Below are positions 9,792 through 19,005 of a DNA stretch of 34,011 bases, piece by piece. Every line of letters begins with the position of its first letter. Position 1 is the first letter of the stretch. The stretch is from Balneolales bacterium (lineage in GTDB: Bacteria > Bacteroidota > Rhodothermia > Balneolales > Cyclonatronaceae). Below the pieces are notes generated by a model. The model was not told the DNA's origin and made no database searches. It was given only the letters and a program-made list of their open reading frames with translations. Both the position numbers and the translations under genes were made by a program. The stretch spans positions 1 to 34,011 of the forward strand of contig SLDG01000164.1 in NCBI GenBank assembly GCA_007125355.1, given 5' to 3'.

Positions 9792-11975
9792 TTATGTAGG
9801 AAGGGAAATCACTTGTGCAGTTGCATGAGCATCTTCCTCTGCAGTATTCAAAGGAAGCTTACATACGAATCGGGTGCCGGCTTTCACTTTATCTTCGAGA
9901 AAAACTGTACCATTTAATTTGCCTGCAAGTAATGCAACGGTGTATAATCCGATACCGGTTGAACTTTCTCCTCCCGTTGGTCTGTTGCTTATTTGGCTAA
10001 ACATTTTAAACAGCTTTTTCTTTTCTTTTTCAGGGATACCAACACCCTCGTCGTCTACTATAATTTCCCAATATGCATCATCAGCTTTTTTGATTGTTAG
10101 GCTAACTTTGGCGCCCAAATTAGAAAACTTAATAGCATTTGAAACCAAATTATCGATTATCCTGGACACATAATCCGGATATGTTTTTACTTTAAATTCC
10201 TCTATCTCTTCACGTATTATGATTAGTTTTCTTGCGGCCATCATTCTAAATGTAGACATAGAATCTTCAACGATATCTCGGATAGAAACATCTCTTAATT
10301 CATTTTGAATATCGCTGTATTCCACCTTCTTAATATCAAGAAGATTGTTCACCAAGCGTTGCATTTTCTTCGAGCTAATATCAACCATAGAAAGTAGCGA
10401 CTTGTTCTCTTCATCGAGTTCGTTCATACTCATAACTTCTACCAAACCGCTAATTGAAGAAAGGGGATTCTTTAAATCATGGACAATGACTCCAATAAGG
10501 GCGTTACGGTCATTATTTAGCTTTTCAAGCGCAGTGTTTTTTTCCTGTATATCATTTTTTTTATTTCTTAACTCACTAAGCAAATGGCGGAGCCTGCGTT
10601 GATTTTTAAATGTATATATCAAAAAACCACCTATGATAATCATCGCTAAAATGAGAAAAACATTTATCTGTCTCTGATTCACATTTAATGTTTCCTGAAT
10701 GGCAAGATTTTGCTGTAATAAAAGAAACTCAGCTTCTTTTAGCTCCATATTGTACTGCGCGCTAAGTTCAGATATTTGTGTGTTTCTAACGTACTCGTTT
10801 ATCTCTAATTGCAATTCATGGTAGGCTTCAAGAAATGCAATTGCTTTATCTTTTTCATCTCTGTTCGCATGAATTTTGTATAGTAATTCAGACGCATCTG
10901 ACTTAATCTTTGTGACCCCGAACCTATCACTTAACTTAAAAGACTCAGCGGCATGGTCCAAAGCAGCGTTATAGTTGCCACTTTCAAAATAGGCTCTGCC
11001 CAATACTGCATTGTGATACAAAATACCGAAAGAAAAATTCAATTCCTGACTCATTTCCAACCCCTTTTTAGCGATATCTATGGCATTCTGATAATCTTCT
11101 TTTCTAATAAAACTAACAGCAAGGTTATACTTATTTTGCACTATACTATGCTTTAAACCAAACTCCGTATTAAACTCTATAGTTGAAAAAAGAGTATCGA
11201 TTGCTTCATCATCCCTACCTAACCCATTCAATGCCATAGCAATATTATTGAGGTTAGTAGACAAATTACGAACTGAGTTAAGCTCTCTGTTAATGTTATA
11301 CGCAATAGTGAATCTTTCTAATGCTTCTTCATGTTCATCCTGTTCATTCAAAATGAGGCCAATAATATTGTTTGAAAAAGCTTTATTCCGTAAATAGTCA
11401 TCACTTCCCTCTATAACCCTTAAAAACTCGTAATAGTCTTGCAAGGCTTCATAATTTCTACCCATCTGCTTTAAAATCTTACCTCTGGTTCCCAAAATAA
11501 CATATTTTATGTCTTTAGGCTCTTCTAAGGTTTCATAAATTGAAAGGGCATAGTTTATCAACTCCAGCGCTTCTTCTGTTTGGCCTAAACCGAGTTTCGC
11601 CTCAGAGTGCCATCTTGTGGTCATGATTTTATCTTCTGGATGTTCGGATTTTTCAGCTAATTCAAGAGTTTCTAATACGATTTCGAGTCCCTTAGCATAG
11701 TCACGAATCATCACATAATACCGTATCTGATTAATATTTATTTTAACCATCAAATGATAATTAGAATCGGCTATGGCTTCATCCCATAATAAAAGTGATA
11801 GGCTGTCTGCTTTATCTTTAAAAAAATTATCGTAATTACGGTCTATTTCTGTCAGTAGTTTCGACTGCCTATCTGTTAACAAGGGGTTGCCTTTAAGATC
11901 GCTTTGGTCTTCTGACGAAATGGTGCAACCAATTAAAAATGCAATAAAAGCTAAGACAGAAAAGGCGTTTTTCAT
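9792..11975 (-). CDS. TPR-containing lipoprotein-type sensor histidine kinase (copy 2)
   Basis: This is a paralogue of the kinase at 4193-6376, also 727 residues, and I can align the two end to end without a gap. It has lipobox FLIGC (Cys17), TPR-like repeats (about 75-400), a membrane helix (about 438-455), HisKA box VHDLKNPLSS (His499), N box (Asn613), G1 DDEGVGIP and G2 STGIGLYT. Counting by eye, residues 491-550 (phosphoacceptor region) are 56/60 identical, but residues 101-160 (sensor) only 21/60. The two copies therefore probably phosphorylate the same, unlinked regulator but read different cues. It is convergent with the FMO gene and has no receiver domain. Confidence 0.9.
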   Translation of the reverse strand: MKNAFSVLAFIAFLIGCTISSEDQSDLKGNPLLTDRQSKLLTEIDRNYDNFFKDKADSLSLLLWDEAIADSNYHLMVKININQIRYYVMIRDYAKGLEIVLETLELAEKSEHPEDKIMTTRWHSEAKLGLGQTEEALELINYALSIYETLEEPKDIKYVILGTRGKILKQMGRNYEALQDYYEFLRVIEGSDDYLRNKAFSNNIIGLILNEQDEHEEALERFTIAYNINRELNSVRNLSTNLNNIAMALNGLGRDDEAIDTLFSTIEFNTEFGLKHSIVQNKYNLAVSFIRKEDYQNAIDIAKKGLEMSQELNFSFGILYHNAVLGRAYFESGNYNAALDHAAESFKLSDRFGVTKIKSDASELLYKIHANRDEKDKAIAFLEAYHELQLEINEYVRNTQISELSAQYNMELKEAEFLLLQQNLAIQETLNVNQRQINVFLILAMIIIGGFLIYTFKNQRRLRHLLSELRNKKNDIQEKNTALEKLNNDRNALIGVIVHDLKNPLSSISGLVEVMSMNELDEENKSLLSMVDISSKKMQRLVNNLLDIKKVEYSDIQNELRDVSIRDIVEDSMSTFRMMAARKLIIIREEIEEFKVKTYPDYVSRIIDNLVSNAIKFSNLGAKVSLTIKKADDAYWEIIVDDEGVGIPEKEKKKLFKMFSQISNRPTGGESSTGIGLYTVALLAGKLNGTVFLEDKVKAGTRFVCKLPLNTAEEDAHATAQVISLPT

Positions 11976-12180
11976 ACTATATATTATATTATAAATCTCT
12001 TAAGCAACGTTCCCGTGCATTTTTCGACCTAAATTGATACATACGAACATAAATGTTTCGGTTCAAATTACAGCTTTTTTAATGCTTTCGCTTAAAATTT
12101 TAGCGCGTAAGTGCTGTCCGATTATGGCCAAATACAAATCTATATCGGATATGTTTCCAAAGTCCGGTCGATATATTCGT

Positions 12181-12224
12181 AAAAAAACCGTGATCACATC
12201 CAATTTCAGTTAATCACGGTTTTT
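12181..12224 (-). terminator. Terminator of the prolyl oligopeptidase gene
   Basis: A 12-bp perfect stem (12183-12194 with 12213-12224, core CCGTGAT/ATCACGG) with an 18-nt loop is followed on the minus strand by a run of seven T (12187-12181, partly within the stem). It lies about 30 bp after the minus-strand stop. The rest of 11976-12256 shows no gene and should hold the upstream region of kinase copy 2. Confidence 0.75.
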
Positions 12225-12256
12225 CTAAAAGTCTGAATTTTCTAAGCTACTACTTC

Positions 12257-14377
12257 TTAATCCTCAAACGGGTTCAATTCCATATTGTACCAGGTAAATC
12301 CGTAGATATCAGCGAGCTCTCTGATAATCATTGAGGTTGGTTTTCCGGCTCCGTGTCCCGCCAGTGTTTCAATGCGAATTAGCACCGGCAAGTCTCCGGT
12401 ATGGCCGGCTTGGAGAGCGGCGGCAAATTTATATGAGTGAGCGGGAACTACACGGTCATCGTGGTCGCCTGTGGTAATTAATGTGGCAGGATATGCTGTT
12501 CCATCAACAACATTATGCACGGGTGAATATCCCAGGAGATATTGAAACATCTCTTCGCTTTCCTCAGCAGTCCCGTAATCGAAAGCCCATCCGGCACCGG
12601 CGGTGAACGTATGATAACGAAGCATATCTAACACACCCACAGCAGGAAGCACAACACGGAATAACTCCGGTCGCTGTAACATGGCCGCGGCTACAAGTAA
12701 GCCACCATTCGAACCGCCGGCAATAGCGAGTTTCTCGCTCGAAGTATAATTGTTATCAATCAGAAATTCGGCAGCGGCAATGAAATCATCAAATACATTT
12801 TGCCTTTGCTTGCGTGTTCCTGCTACATGCCATTTCCGGCCATACTCGCCACCACCCCTGATGTTCGGTTGCGCGTAAATCCCGCCATTTTCCAGCCAAA
12901 CGAGGCGCGAAATACTAAACGACGGCCTGAGACTTACATTAAATCCGCCATACCCGTAAAGATAGGTAGGATTTGTGCCATCCATTTCAAGGCCCTTTTT
13001 GTAAGTGATGAACATGGGGACTTTCGTGCCATCTTTGCTCTCGTAAAATACCTGCTCTGTTACGTACGCTTCCGGATCGAAATCTATGTCAGGACTCCAA
13101 TAAAGCTCTGACTCCCCGCTCTCAATATCATAACGAAATATCGTTGACGGATATGTAAAAGAGGTAAAACTGTAATACAGGATATCATCTTCACGAAGTG
13201 CAGAAAATCCACCGGCAGTGCCGATAGATGGCAATTCAACTTCGCGAATCAGGTTTCCATCGTAATCGAATTGTTTCACAACGGTTTGCACATCAATCAA
13301 ATAGCTGGCAAACAAGTTGCCTCCAGCAGTACTAACACTAAGAACATGGTCGCCTGCCGGGATTACATCCAACCAATTTAACTTTCCTGCATCAGTAACA
13401 GGCACCTCAACCAACCGATAATTCGGTGCCTCGTAGTTTGTGTAAATCAACACGCGACCATCATGAATATCAATCACACTATGCGAGTTATCAAAACCTG
13501 TTACTACGGGGATGACGCCTCTGTCCCAATCCTGCAAGTCTTTTATGTACAACTCATTGCCGGTTGTACTTTCTGCCGCGCTAACAATGAGATATCGGTG
13601 ATCCTGAGTGACACCACCGAAAATATAACGACGCGGGGTTTCTTCGCCACCGAAAATAAGTACATCCTCAGCTTGTGGAGTACCAACCCGATGATAGAAT
13701 AAGTTGTGTCTGTCGGTCATTGCCGAAAGCTGACTTCCATCGGGCTGATCGTAGCTGCTGTAGAAAAGCCCCTCATTTTTAAACCAGGAAAGACCGGAGA
13801 ATTTAACGTTGTGTAGAGAATCTCCTACAATTTCCATAGTATTTGTATCAAGGAAAATGACGCTTCTCCAATCTGAACCGCCAACCGAAATAGCGTAAGC
13901 AGCCAGGCTTCCATCTTCAGAAAAACTTAGTCCGGCAAGCGAAGTCGTACCGTCTTCTGAGAATGTATTCGGATCAAGGAAAACTTCTTCTTCCCCACTG
14001 CCGATTTCTTTTGTGCGGAAGACTACTGAATGGTTCTGCAGGCCGTCATTTTTGTAGTAATAATAGTAATTTCCTCTTCGAAACGGGGCTGACATTCTCT
14101 CATAATCCCAAAGCTCAGTCAATCGCTCTTCGATATTTTTTCTGAATGGAATTTGCTTCAGAAAATTGTAGGTAACTTCATTTTGCGCGGCAATCCATGC
14201 TCTGGTTTCTTCAGACAGATCATCTTCGAGCCAACGATACGGGTCTGGGACTTCCGTGCCGAAATAAGTGTCAACTACATCTCCCATACGTGTTTCAGGA
14301 TAGTTGATTTGAGCCTGAGAAATGGTAATCAGACCGGTACATATCATTATTGTGATTAAGGAAAGTACGTTTTTCAT
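12257..14377 (-). CDS. Prolyl oligopeptidase family (S9A) serine peptidase, exported
   Basis: It cleaves short peptides on the carboxyl side of proline. The 706-residue protein has a Sec signal (to about residue 23, ending SQAQ), an N-terminal seven-blade propeller domain (about 80-430) and a C-terminal alpha/beta-hydrolase domain. The catalytic Ser556 is in AGGSNGGLL, the Asp near 641 in GDHDDRVVP, and the His675 in LAGHGAGKP, spaced as in known prolyl oligopeptidases. The N-terminus after the signal (YPETRMGDVVDTYFG, then VPDPYRWLED) is also diagnostic. The signal peptide suggests a periplasmic enzyme, unlike the cytosolic animal form. It is a single gene with its own terminator. Confidence 0.94.
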   Translation of the reverse strand: MKNVLSLITIMICTGLITISQAQINYPETRMGDVVDTYFGTEVPDPYRWLEDDLSEETRAWIAAQNEVTYNFLKQIPFRKNIEERLTELWDYERMSAPFRRGNYYYYYKNDGLQNHSVVFRTKEIGSGEEEVFLDPNTFSEDGTTSLAGLSFSEDGSLAAYAISVGGSDWRSVIFLDTNTMEIVGDSLHNVKFSGLSWFKNEGLFYSSYDQPDGSQLSAMTDRHNLFYHRVGTPQAEDVLIFGGEETPRRYIFGGVTQDHRYLIVSAAESTTGNELYIKDLQDWDRGVIPVVTGFDNSHSVIDIHDGRVLIYTNYEAPNYRLVEVPVTDAGKLNWLDVIPAGDHVLSVSTAGGNLFASYLIDVQTVVKQFDYDGNLIREVELPSIGTAGGFSALREDDILYYSFTSFTYPSTIFRYDIESGESELYWSPDIDFDPEAYVTEQVFYESKDGTKVPMFITYKKGLEMDGTNPTYLYGYGGFNVSLRPSFSISRLVWLENGGIYAQPNIRGGGEYGRKWHVAGTRKQRQNVFDDFIAAAEFLIDNNYTSSEKLAIAGGSNGGLLVAAAMLQRPELFRVVLPAVGVLDMLRYHTFTAGAGWAFDYGTAEESEEMFQYLLGYSPVHNVVDGTAYPATLITTGDHDDRVVPAHSYKFAAALQAGHTGDLPVLIRIETLAGHGAGKPTSMIIRELADIYGFTWYNMELNPFED

Positions 14378-14567
14378 GATTTGAAATGGTTTTAGTTGGT
14401 TTTGTTATGATGTTCTTCAAAGCCTTCTTTAGTTCAAATTTAATTAAGATTAAGGTATATCAGTAATAACTCGTTTATGTAGAAACAGTCCTATTCAATA
14501 GACTAAGATAAGTGGCCGAGCTTAATTTTTTATTTAAATGTTGTTACGAAATATGGTTGGGAAATGT

Positions 14568-15500
14568 TTAGCCCGGCTTTTCTCTCTGTGTTTTCTTTCG
14601 GATTCTATATTTTGCATTTTCCAGATCTTCTTTCAGAGCATCGACTTTTTCCAGCAAAATATCCAGTTCATCATCGGCACTTCTGTATTCTTTAGACATT
14701 CTCATGAAATGATCGCGTCTTTTTACATCATACCGGGCTTCTTCCATACTATTCATAATTACACCGATAAACAGGTTAAGTACAATCATAGTGCCAATTA
14801 AAACGAAACTAACAAAAAATGCAACGGCCAAACCACCCATTGCATAAGGCGTTGTACAACCCGATTCATACGAATATCCCCAAATTGGGTGGTCACATCC
14901 ATACATATTGATATAGAGAATATCCGTCCAGTCTTCTAAAGTCACAATCCTGAATAGTGATAATAAACTTAGCTGCAGGTTCCCAAAATGCACTGGGTCG
15001 TTATACTTAAATAAAAATACCCCCATAGTGGCATAGATGTAGAAAATAACACTCAACAAAATAGCAATGTAACCAATGGAAGGGATTGATTTCAGAAGTA
15101 CATTTACAAGAAGTTGCAATTTGGGGATTGTTCTAATAATTCTGAAGACCCTCATAACTCGTGCCAGCCGGAAAACAGCAACGAAATGCCCCTCTAATTC
15201 GGGGAAAAGAAGTGCAATATAACAGACGGCTACTATGGTAAAATCAAACACATTCCATGGATCTTTAAAATAGCGAAGTGGCTTATTGCCATGCCCACCC
15301 ATACGTATAAAGACCTCTATTAGAAAAATAAAAAGGATTATCTGGTCGATAGTAAATAACAAGCTTTTGTATTCAGCTACTTTTTCGCCATAGGTTTGTA
15401 TACCGACCACTACGGCAGTAAGAAGTATAACTGCCAAAATAAAGTTATTGAACCATGCAGATTTGGCAACGGCCCTGCAATAGACGTGTATCCTGCTCAT
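14568..15500 (-). CDS. Voltage-gated cation channel, single-domain (BacNav/CavMr type)
   Basis: This is a six-helix ion channel subunit expected to form homotetramers in the inner membrane. From ATG 15498-15500 it is 310 residues: S1-S3 in about 17-100, an S4 with arginines at every third position (Arg111, 114, 117, 120, 123), S5 around 142-165, the pore filter T187-L-E-D-W-T-D193, S6 around 224-250, and a C-terminal coiled coil (276-300) as in BacNav channels. The filter has Asp at the positions held by Ser178 and Met181 in NavAb, so calcium permeation is plausible. Cys202 and Cys215 sit in an unusually long filter-S6 loop. The frame extends to 15593, but those extra 31 residues look non-coding. 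Confidence 0.9.
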   Translation of the reverse strand: MSRIHVYCRAVAKSAWFNNFILAVILLTAVVVGIQTYGEKVAEYKSLLFTIDQIILFIFLIEVFIRMGGHGNKPLRYFKDPWNVFDFTIVAVCYIALLFPELEGHFVAVFRLARVMRVFRIIRTIPKLQLLVNVLLKSIPSIGYIAILLSVIFYIYATMGVFLFKYNDPVHFGNLQLSLLSLFRIVTLEDWTDILYINMYGCDHPIWGYSYESGCTTPYAMGGLAVAFFVSFVLIGTMIVLNLFIGVIMNSMEEARYDVKRRDHFMRMSKEYRSADDELDILLEKVDALKEDLENAKYRIRKKTQREKPG

Positions 15501-15704
15501 GTCTTTTGTATGTTTGAAATAGCCCGAGATTTTAAAACTGCAAAAATAGAAATTAGAGTTGGAAAAACCTGAGTAATCCAGCAGATATGACAATCAAAAT
15601 TGATGTTTGGGTTTAAATTCAAAGTTTACAATATTATCCAACTGAAATTGTATTAGAAATCATTAGATGATTTCTCTTTAACTGAAACTAAACGAATAAA
15701 AAAG

Positions 15705-16295
15705 ATGAAGAAGTACAGCTTATTTTTGATATGTGGACTTGTAGCTTTAGGATTAATTGCATGCGCACCCGGAGAAGAGCCATTACAGGAGCAATCGCCC
15801 ACGATTGATGAAACCCAACTGGCATTTTTTGATAATTTGCGTGAATTTTGCGGAGAGCGTTTTGCCGGTTTTGCCAGCTACCCGACTGAAGGTGAACACG
15901 CGCTCGTTGGAAATGAATTGAGAACACATGTCTCTGTATGCGAAGACGATTTTGTGAGAATTGAATTATACCGCGAAGCCGGAGATTACTGGCACGGCGC
16001 CTGGGTTGTTGAAAAAAGAGATGAAGGCCTGCATCTGTTCCACGATCATCTTGGTGAAGTACGTACACTCGAAGACCTTGGCGAAGATGATTACCACGGC
16101 TATGGTGGATTTGCTACAGCCGAAGGAACCGAAGTAAGGCAGTTCTTTGCCGCTGATCAGGTAACTGCCGAAATGATTCCAGCCGCCGAAACAAATGTTT
16201 GGATGATGGAACTCGATGCTGATAATGAATTATTCATTTATTATCTGGAACGCCACGCAGAGCCACGCTTCAGGGCCGAATTAAGGCGCCAATAA
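15705..16295 (+). CDS. Lipoprotein of unknown function
   Basis: I do not recognise a family. The 196-residue product starts with a lipoprotein signal (lipobox LIAC, Cys20) and a short acidic, proline-rich linker. The mature part is acidic and rich in aromatic residues and histidine: a conserved-looking FFDNLREFCGERFAGFASYP segment near 45-64, two cysteines (in REFCGE and SVCEDD) that could form a disulfide, an HLFHDHLGE segment and a DDYHGYGGFAT segment near 126-138. No metal-binding motif is certain, although the HxxHDH cluster is suggestive. It ends in a strong bidirectional terminator and is monocistronic. Export to the periplasm or outer membrane is the only firm inference. Confidence 0.85.
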   Translation: MKKYSLFLICGLVALGLIACAPGEEPLQEQSPTIDETQLAFFDNLREFCGERFAGFASYPTEGEHALVGNELRTHVSVCEDDFVRIELYREAGDYWHGAWVVEKRDEGLHLFHDHLGEVRTLEDLGEDDYHGYGGFATAEGTEVRQFFAADQVTAEMIPAAETNVWMMELDADNELFIYYLERHAEPRFRAELRRQ

Positions 16296-16304
16296 GAGCA
16301 TATC

Positions 16305-16345
16305 AAAAAAGGCCGCCTTGAATTACCAGGAGCGGCCTTTTTTTT
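16305..16345. terminator. Bidirectional terminator between convergent genes
   Basis: The stem pairs AAAAAAGGCCGC (16305-16316) with GCGGCCTTTTTT (16332-16343) around a 15-nt loop. T runs on both strands make it suitable for the lipoprotein gene on the left and the S9 peptidase gene on the right. Confidence 0.92.
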
Positions 16346-16359
16346 GAGTTTTCGGGATA

Positions 16360-18345
16360 TCATTTCACATGCTCACCGAACCAGTCAACAACCCGGTTCA
16401 TAAAATCGAGCTGATGCGCCCTTTCTGTTAACCCATGCGGCTGTCTTGGATACAGAATTAATCCCGTAGGAATATCTAACATTTCAAGGAACTGATGTAA
16501 CTGAATAGATTGCTCGGGATGCACACGCTCATCAGCTAATCCTGTGGCTACAAGTAAAGGCGTATTGGCATTCTTTAGCCACGCTACGGGAGAACGCTCC
16601 CAATTTTGACCCGGATTATCAAACCAATATAAATCCCAGTGTACAACACTCATTTCATGGGGGATGTCTGTTGTTCCCATAAATGAAATCCAGTTTGATA
16701 AACCGGCAAATGTAATACCTGCAGCAAAACGGTCGCTATACCTCGTTGCCGCCCAGGCCGCGAAATATCCCCCGTAAGAAGTACCGGAAATTCCAACTTT
16801 GTCGGCGTCAATCAGCCCTGAATCATACAAATAATCAATTCCAAGCAATACGTCATCAAATTCTTTACCGCCAAGGTCGCGGTGATTGGCTGATGCAAAC
16901 CATGTTCCCCGGCCTCCGCTGCCTCTGTAGTTTGGCTTAAACACCATATAACCTTCATTGGCAAGCAACTGCACCGGATAAAGCGGACGGGTATTCCAGC
17001 CGTTCATACTAATGCCCTCAGGACCACCATGTGGCAATATTGCCAGCGGATATCGCTGTCCCTCTACAAAATCAACAGGTTTAATGAGAATTCCCTCAAT
17101 CTCAACATCATCTGCACCACTCCACGTAATAGAGGATTGTCTGCCAAGTGCACGCTCAGCAAGCCAGCTGTTGTGGAACGTCAGGCGCTCAAAATTCCCC
17201 CTGCGGAAATCTGCAATGTACACTTCAGAGGGATGGCTGCTTGTATTTACAGACGCCGCGAACATTCTGTGACGGGCATCAGCACTGAAATTTCTAAAAA
17301 TTTCTTTACCTCCACCGGCAATTTTATTCGGTTGATCACGATCTATACGCATTGAATATAAATATGTCGATGAACGGTCAACTCCGGTAAAAAGCACGGT
17401 TCTGTTATCCATCCATGAAATTGATTCGGGAGTAACTTCCCAATGTGGCGGCGTAATATTTTCTTTTCCACTGCCATCGGTATTTATAATCCAGATATTT
17501 TGCGGGAGTGGATCACTGTACACTTTGCCGGCTAAAACAGCCAGTTTAGTTCCATCGGGTGACCAGCTCATGGCATCTTTCTTTTTGTTTGATGTCATTA
17601 ACTCAACCATGTCTGAGCCGTCTTTCCCGATAATGGCATAACGGGTGTACAACATATTTTGATCGGCTCCGGGTTTATCACTAATTCTTACAGAAAGCCT
17701 CCGGTTATCAGGCGCCCATGCAAAATCCCAAACATAGAGATTTTCAGGAGTAATAATACGGGCTTCTTCGCCTTCATTTTGAACCCAAAGCCTCATGTAC
17801 CGCAGGTTTTCTCCGGCGACAATCATGTCGAATCCTTTTTCAATCATTTCTCTGCGTTCCTCAGAAACAGGATCCATTGCGAGATAAGCCAGCGATGTTC
17901 CATCCGGACTCCATTTAAAACTGCTGATTCCGTTTGCTGCATCAGAGTGTTTTCTTATTTCACGGCCACGATTATCAACAGAATATACCTGTGTATGACT
18001 GTGATGCTCTGAAATATTCGAGAGGAAATAAAGGCGTCCATCCGGTCCCCATTGAGGAGAACTCGCACTATTTGGACGAATTTTTACAGGGGTAGAGTTT
18101 CCGCCGCCAACCGGAATAATGTACAATTCAGAGAAATTACGGCCAATGGCATCGTCCTCTGTACGTGGCACGCTAAGCGTGTAAGCAATATGGCTGCCCT
18201 CTGGGTTCATAACAACCGCGCCGACAGATTTAATGGAAACTATATCTTCGGCAGTCAACCCCTGAGCTTGTAGTTCAGAGGCGAAAAATACCGCCAGAAA
18301 AAAGATAGCGGATAGGATAGTAATTTTAAGATGTGTTTTTTTCAT
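16360..18345 (-). CDS. S9 family peptidase (acylaminoacyl-peptidase/dipeptidyl-peptidase type), exported
   Basis: This is a serine peptidase of family S9, likely releasing acyl-amino acids or dipeptides from peptides in the periplasm. The 661-residue protein has a Sec signal (to about residue 28, SELQAQG), a TolB/WD40-like propeller (about 50-400, repeated SPDGT/WSPDG motifs) and an alpha/beta-hydrolase domain. The catalytic triad is Ser523 (GTSYGGYFAAW), Asp605 (GLADERVHP) and His637 (RQPHGLTE). Length and order fit the S9C group. It is unrelated in detail to the S9A enzyme at 12257-14377; the window also encodes an M28 exopeptidase, together suggesting a peptide-degrading lifestyle. Confidence 0.93.
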   Translation of the reverse strand: MKKTHLKITILSAIFFLAVFFASELQAQGLTAEDIVSIKSVGAVVMNPEGSHIAYTLSVPRTEDDAIGRNFSELYIIPVGGGNSTPVKIRPNSASSPQWGPDGRLYFLSNISEHHSHTQVYSVDNRGREIRKHSDAANGISSFKWSPDGTSLAYLAMDPVSEERREMIEKGFDMIVAGENLRYMRLWVQNEGEEARIITPENLYVWDFAWAPDNRRLSVRISDKPGADQNMLYTRYAIIGKDGSDMVELMTSNKKKDAMSWSPDGTKLAVLAGKVYSDPLPQNIWIINTDGSGKENITPPHWEVTPESISWMDNRTVLFTGVDRSSTYLYSMRIDRDQPNKIAGGGKEIFRNFSADARHRMFAASVNTSSHPSEVYIADFRRGNFERLTFHNSWLAERALGRQSSITWSGADDVEIEGILIKPVDFVEGQRYPLAILPHGGPEGISMNGWNTRPLYPVQLLANEGYMVFKPNYRGSGGRGTWFASANHRDLGGKEFDDVLLGIDYLYDSGLIDADKVGISGTSYGGYFAAWAATRYSDRFAAGITFAGLSNWISFMGTTDIPHEMSVVHWDLYWFDNPGQNWERSPVAWLKNANTPLLVATGLADERVHPEQSIQLHQFLEMLDIPTGLILYPRQPHGLTERAHQLDFMNRVVDWFGEHVK

Positions 18346-18485
18346 ATCACAGTCAGTTTTGTGGTAATGGGATAGTAAACTTATGCTGGAAAAATATACA
18401 AAAAAGGCTGTAAAGTGTTTGGTATCGATTGTTGCCTTTTGTCATTGTCTTTGTGAGTTAAAATATAGTTTATTCGTTTATCTGT

Positions 18486-18815
18486 TTATTTGTTTATAAT
18501 GGTGACGACAAAAAAAGATGACAAATTGGGTGGAATTGTTGCATGGCAAAGTCGCAATTCTTTGCGGCTCTGCCAAGTACCATTTTTAAACCCCAATAAT
18601 GCCAAAGGCATGCCGATAATGCGGTAAAAAAAGAAAAACAAGGGGATGCACCTGCGGAGAGGCAAACTCCTCATGGGCAAATATTGTAGCAAAAGCAATA
18701 ATAACAAGGGGATGCATCCCCTTGTTCCTTGAGTTGCTGGTGTTGCTGGAGCTCCTGGTGTTCCGATTATTCCTATAGTGAAATATACCTTAAAGGAGTG
18801 ATACTGCCGTAGGCA
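18486..18815. repeat. Hairpin-rich REP-like segment
   Basis: The 660-bp gap 18346-19005 has no convincing gene but dense secondary structure. At 18545-18574 a 13-bp stem with one mismatch and one G-T pair closes a 4-nt loop. At 18599-18611 lies ATGCCAAAGGCAT. At 18703-18726 is a perfect 24-bp palindrome centred on GATGCATC. Its first 14 bases, AACAAGGGGATGCA, recur in direct orientation at 18637-18650. A small CCGTAGG palindrome lies at 18805-18815. The mixture looks like a Bacteroidota-type dispersed repeat rather than a terminator, since no T tail follows the palindrome. Confidence 0.6.
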
Positions 18816-18864
18816 AGTTCAATTATTTTGACTTTAAAAAGCTTAATGATTGTTCAACCAAGCC

Positions 18865-18928
18865 TTCGACTACATGCCGGATTTCGCTTTATGCCGATAG
18901 TTACCAAATTATGTCGGCATTCCGCTCA
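18865..18928. repeat. Dispersed repeat, copy 1 (second copy at 23588-23650)
   Basis: The element begins with TTCGACTACATGCCGGATT and ends with CGGCATTCCGCTCA. Both end blocks recur exactly at 23588-23606 and 23637-23650, at nearly the same spacing, while the interior differs. The ends carry complementary ATGCCG/CGGCAT arms, so the element can fold as a hairpin. Confidence 0.7.
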
Positions 18929-19005
18929 GGCGGACTATTTCCTTTTGATACATGAGCAAATAAACAGATTTCAAAGCATCGCAAAAAATCTTACAGCTAC
19001 GATAA

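Noticed and set aside
15501-15593. N-terminal extension of the channel gene
   Set aside because: The extra residues are low in hydrophobic order and rich in Ser/Phe/Tyr, and the ATG at 15500 begins the usual S1 context.
18486-18707. Minus-strand frame of 73 codons beginning with a leucine run
   Set aside because: It overlaps the hairpin-rich repeat segment, its composition reflects the palindromes, and there is no SD.
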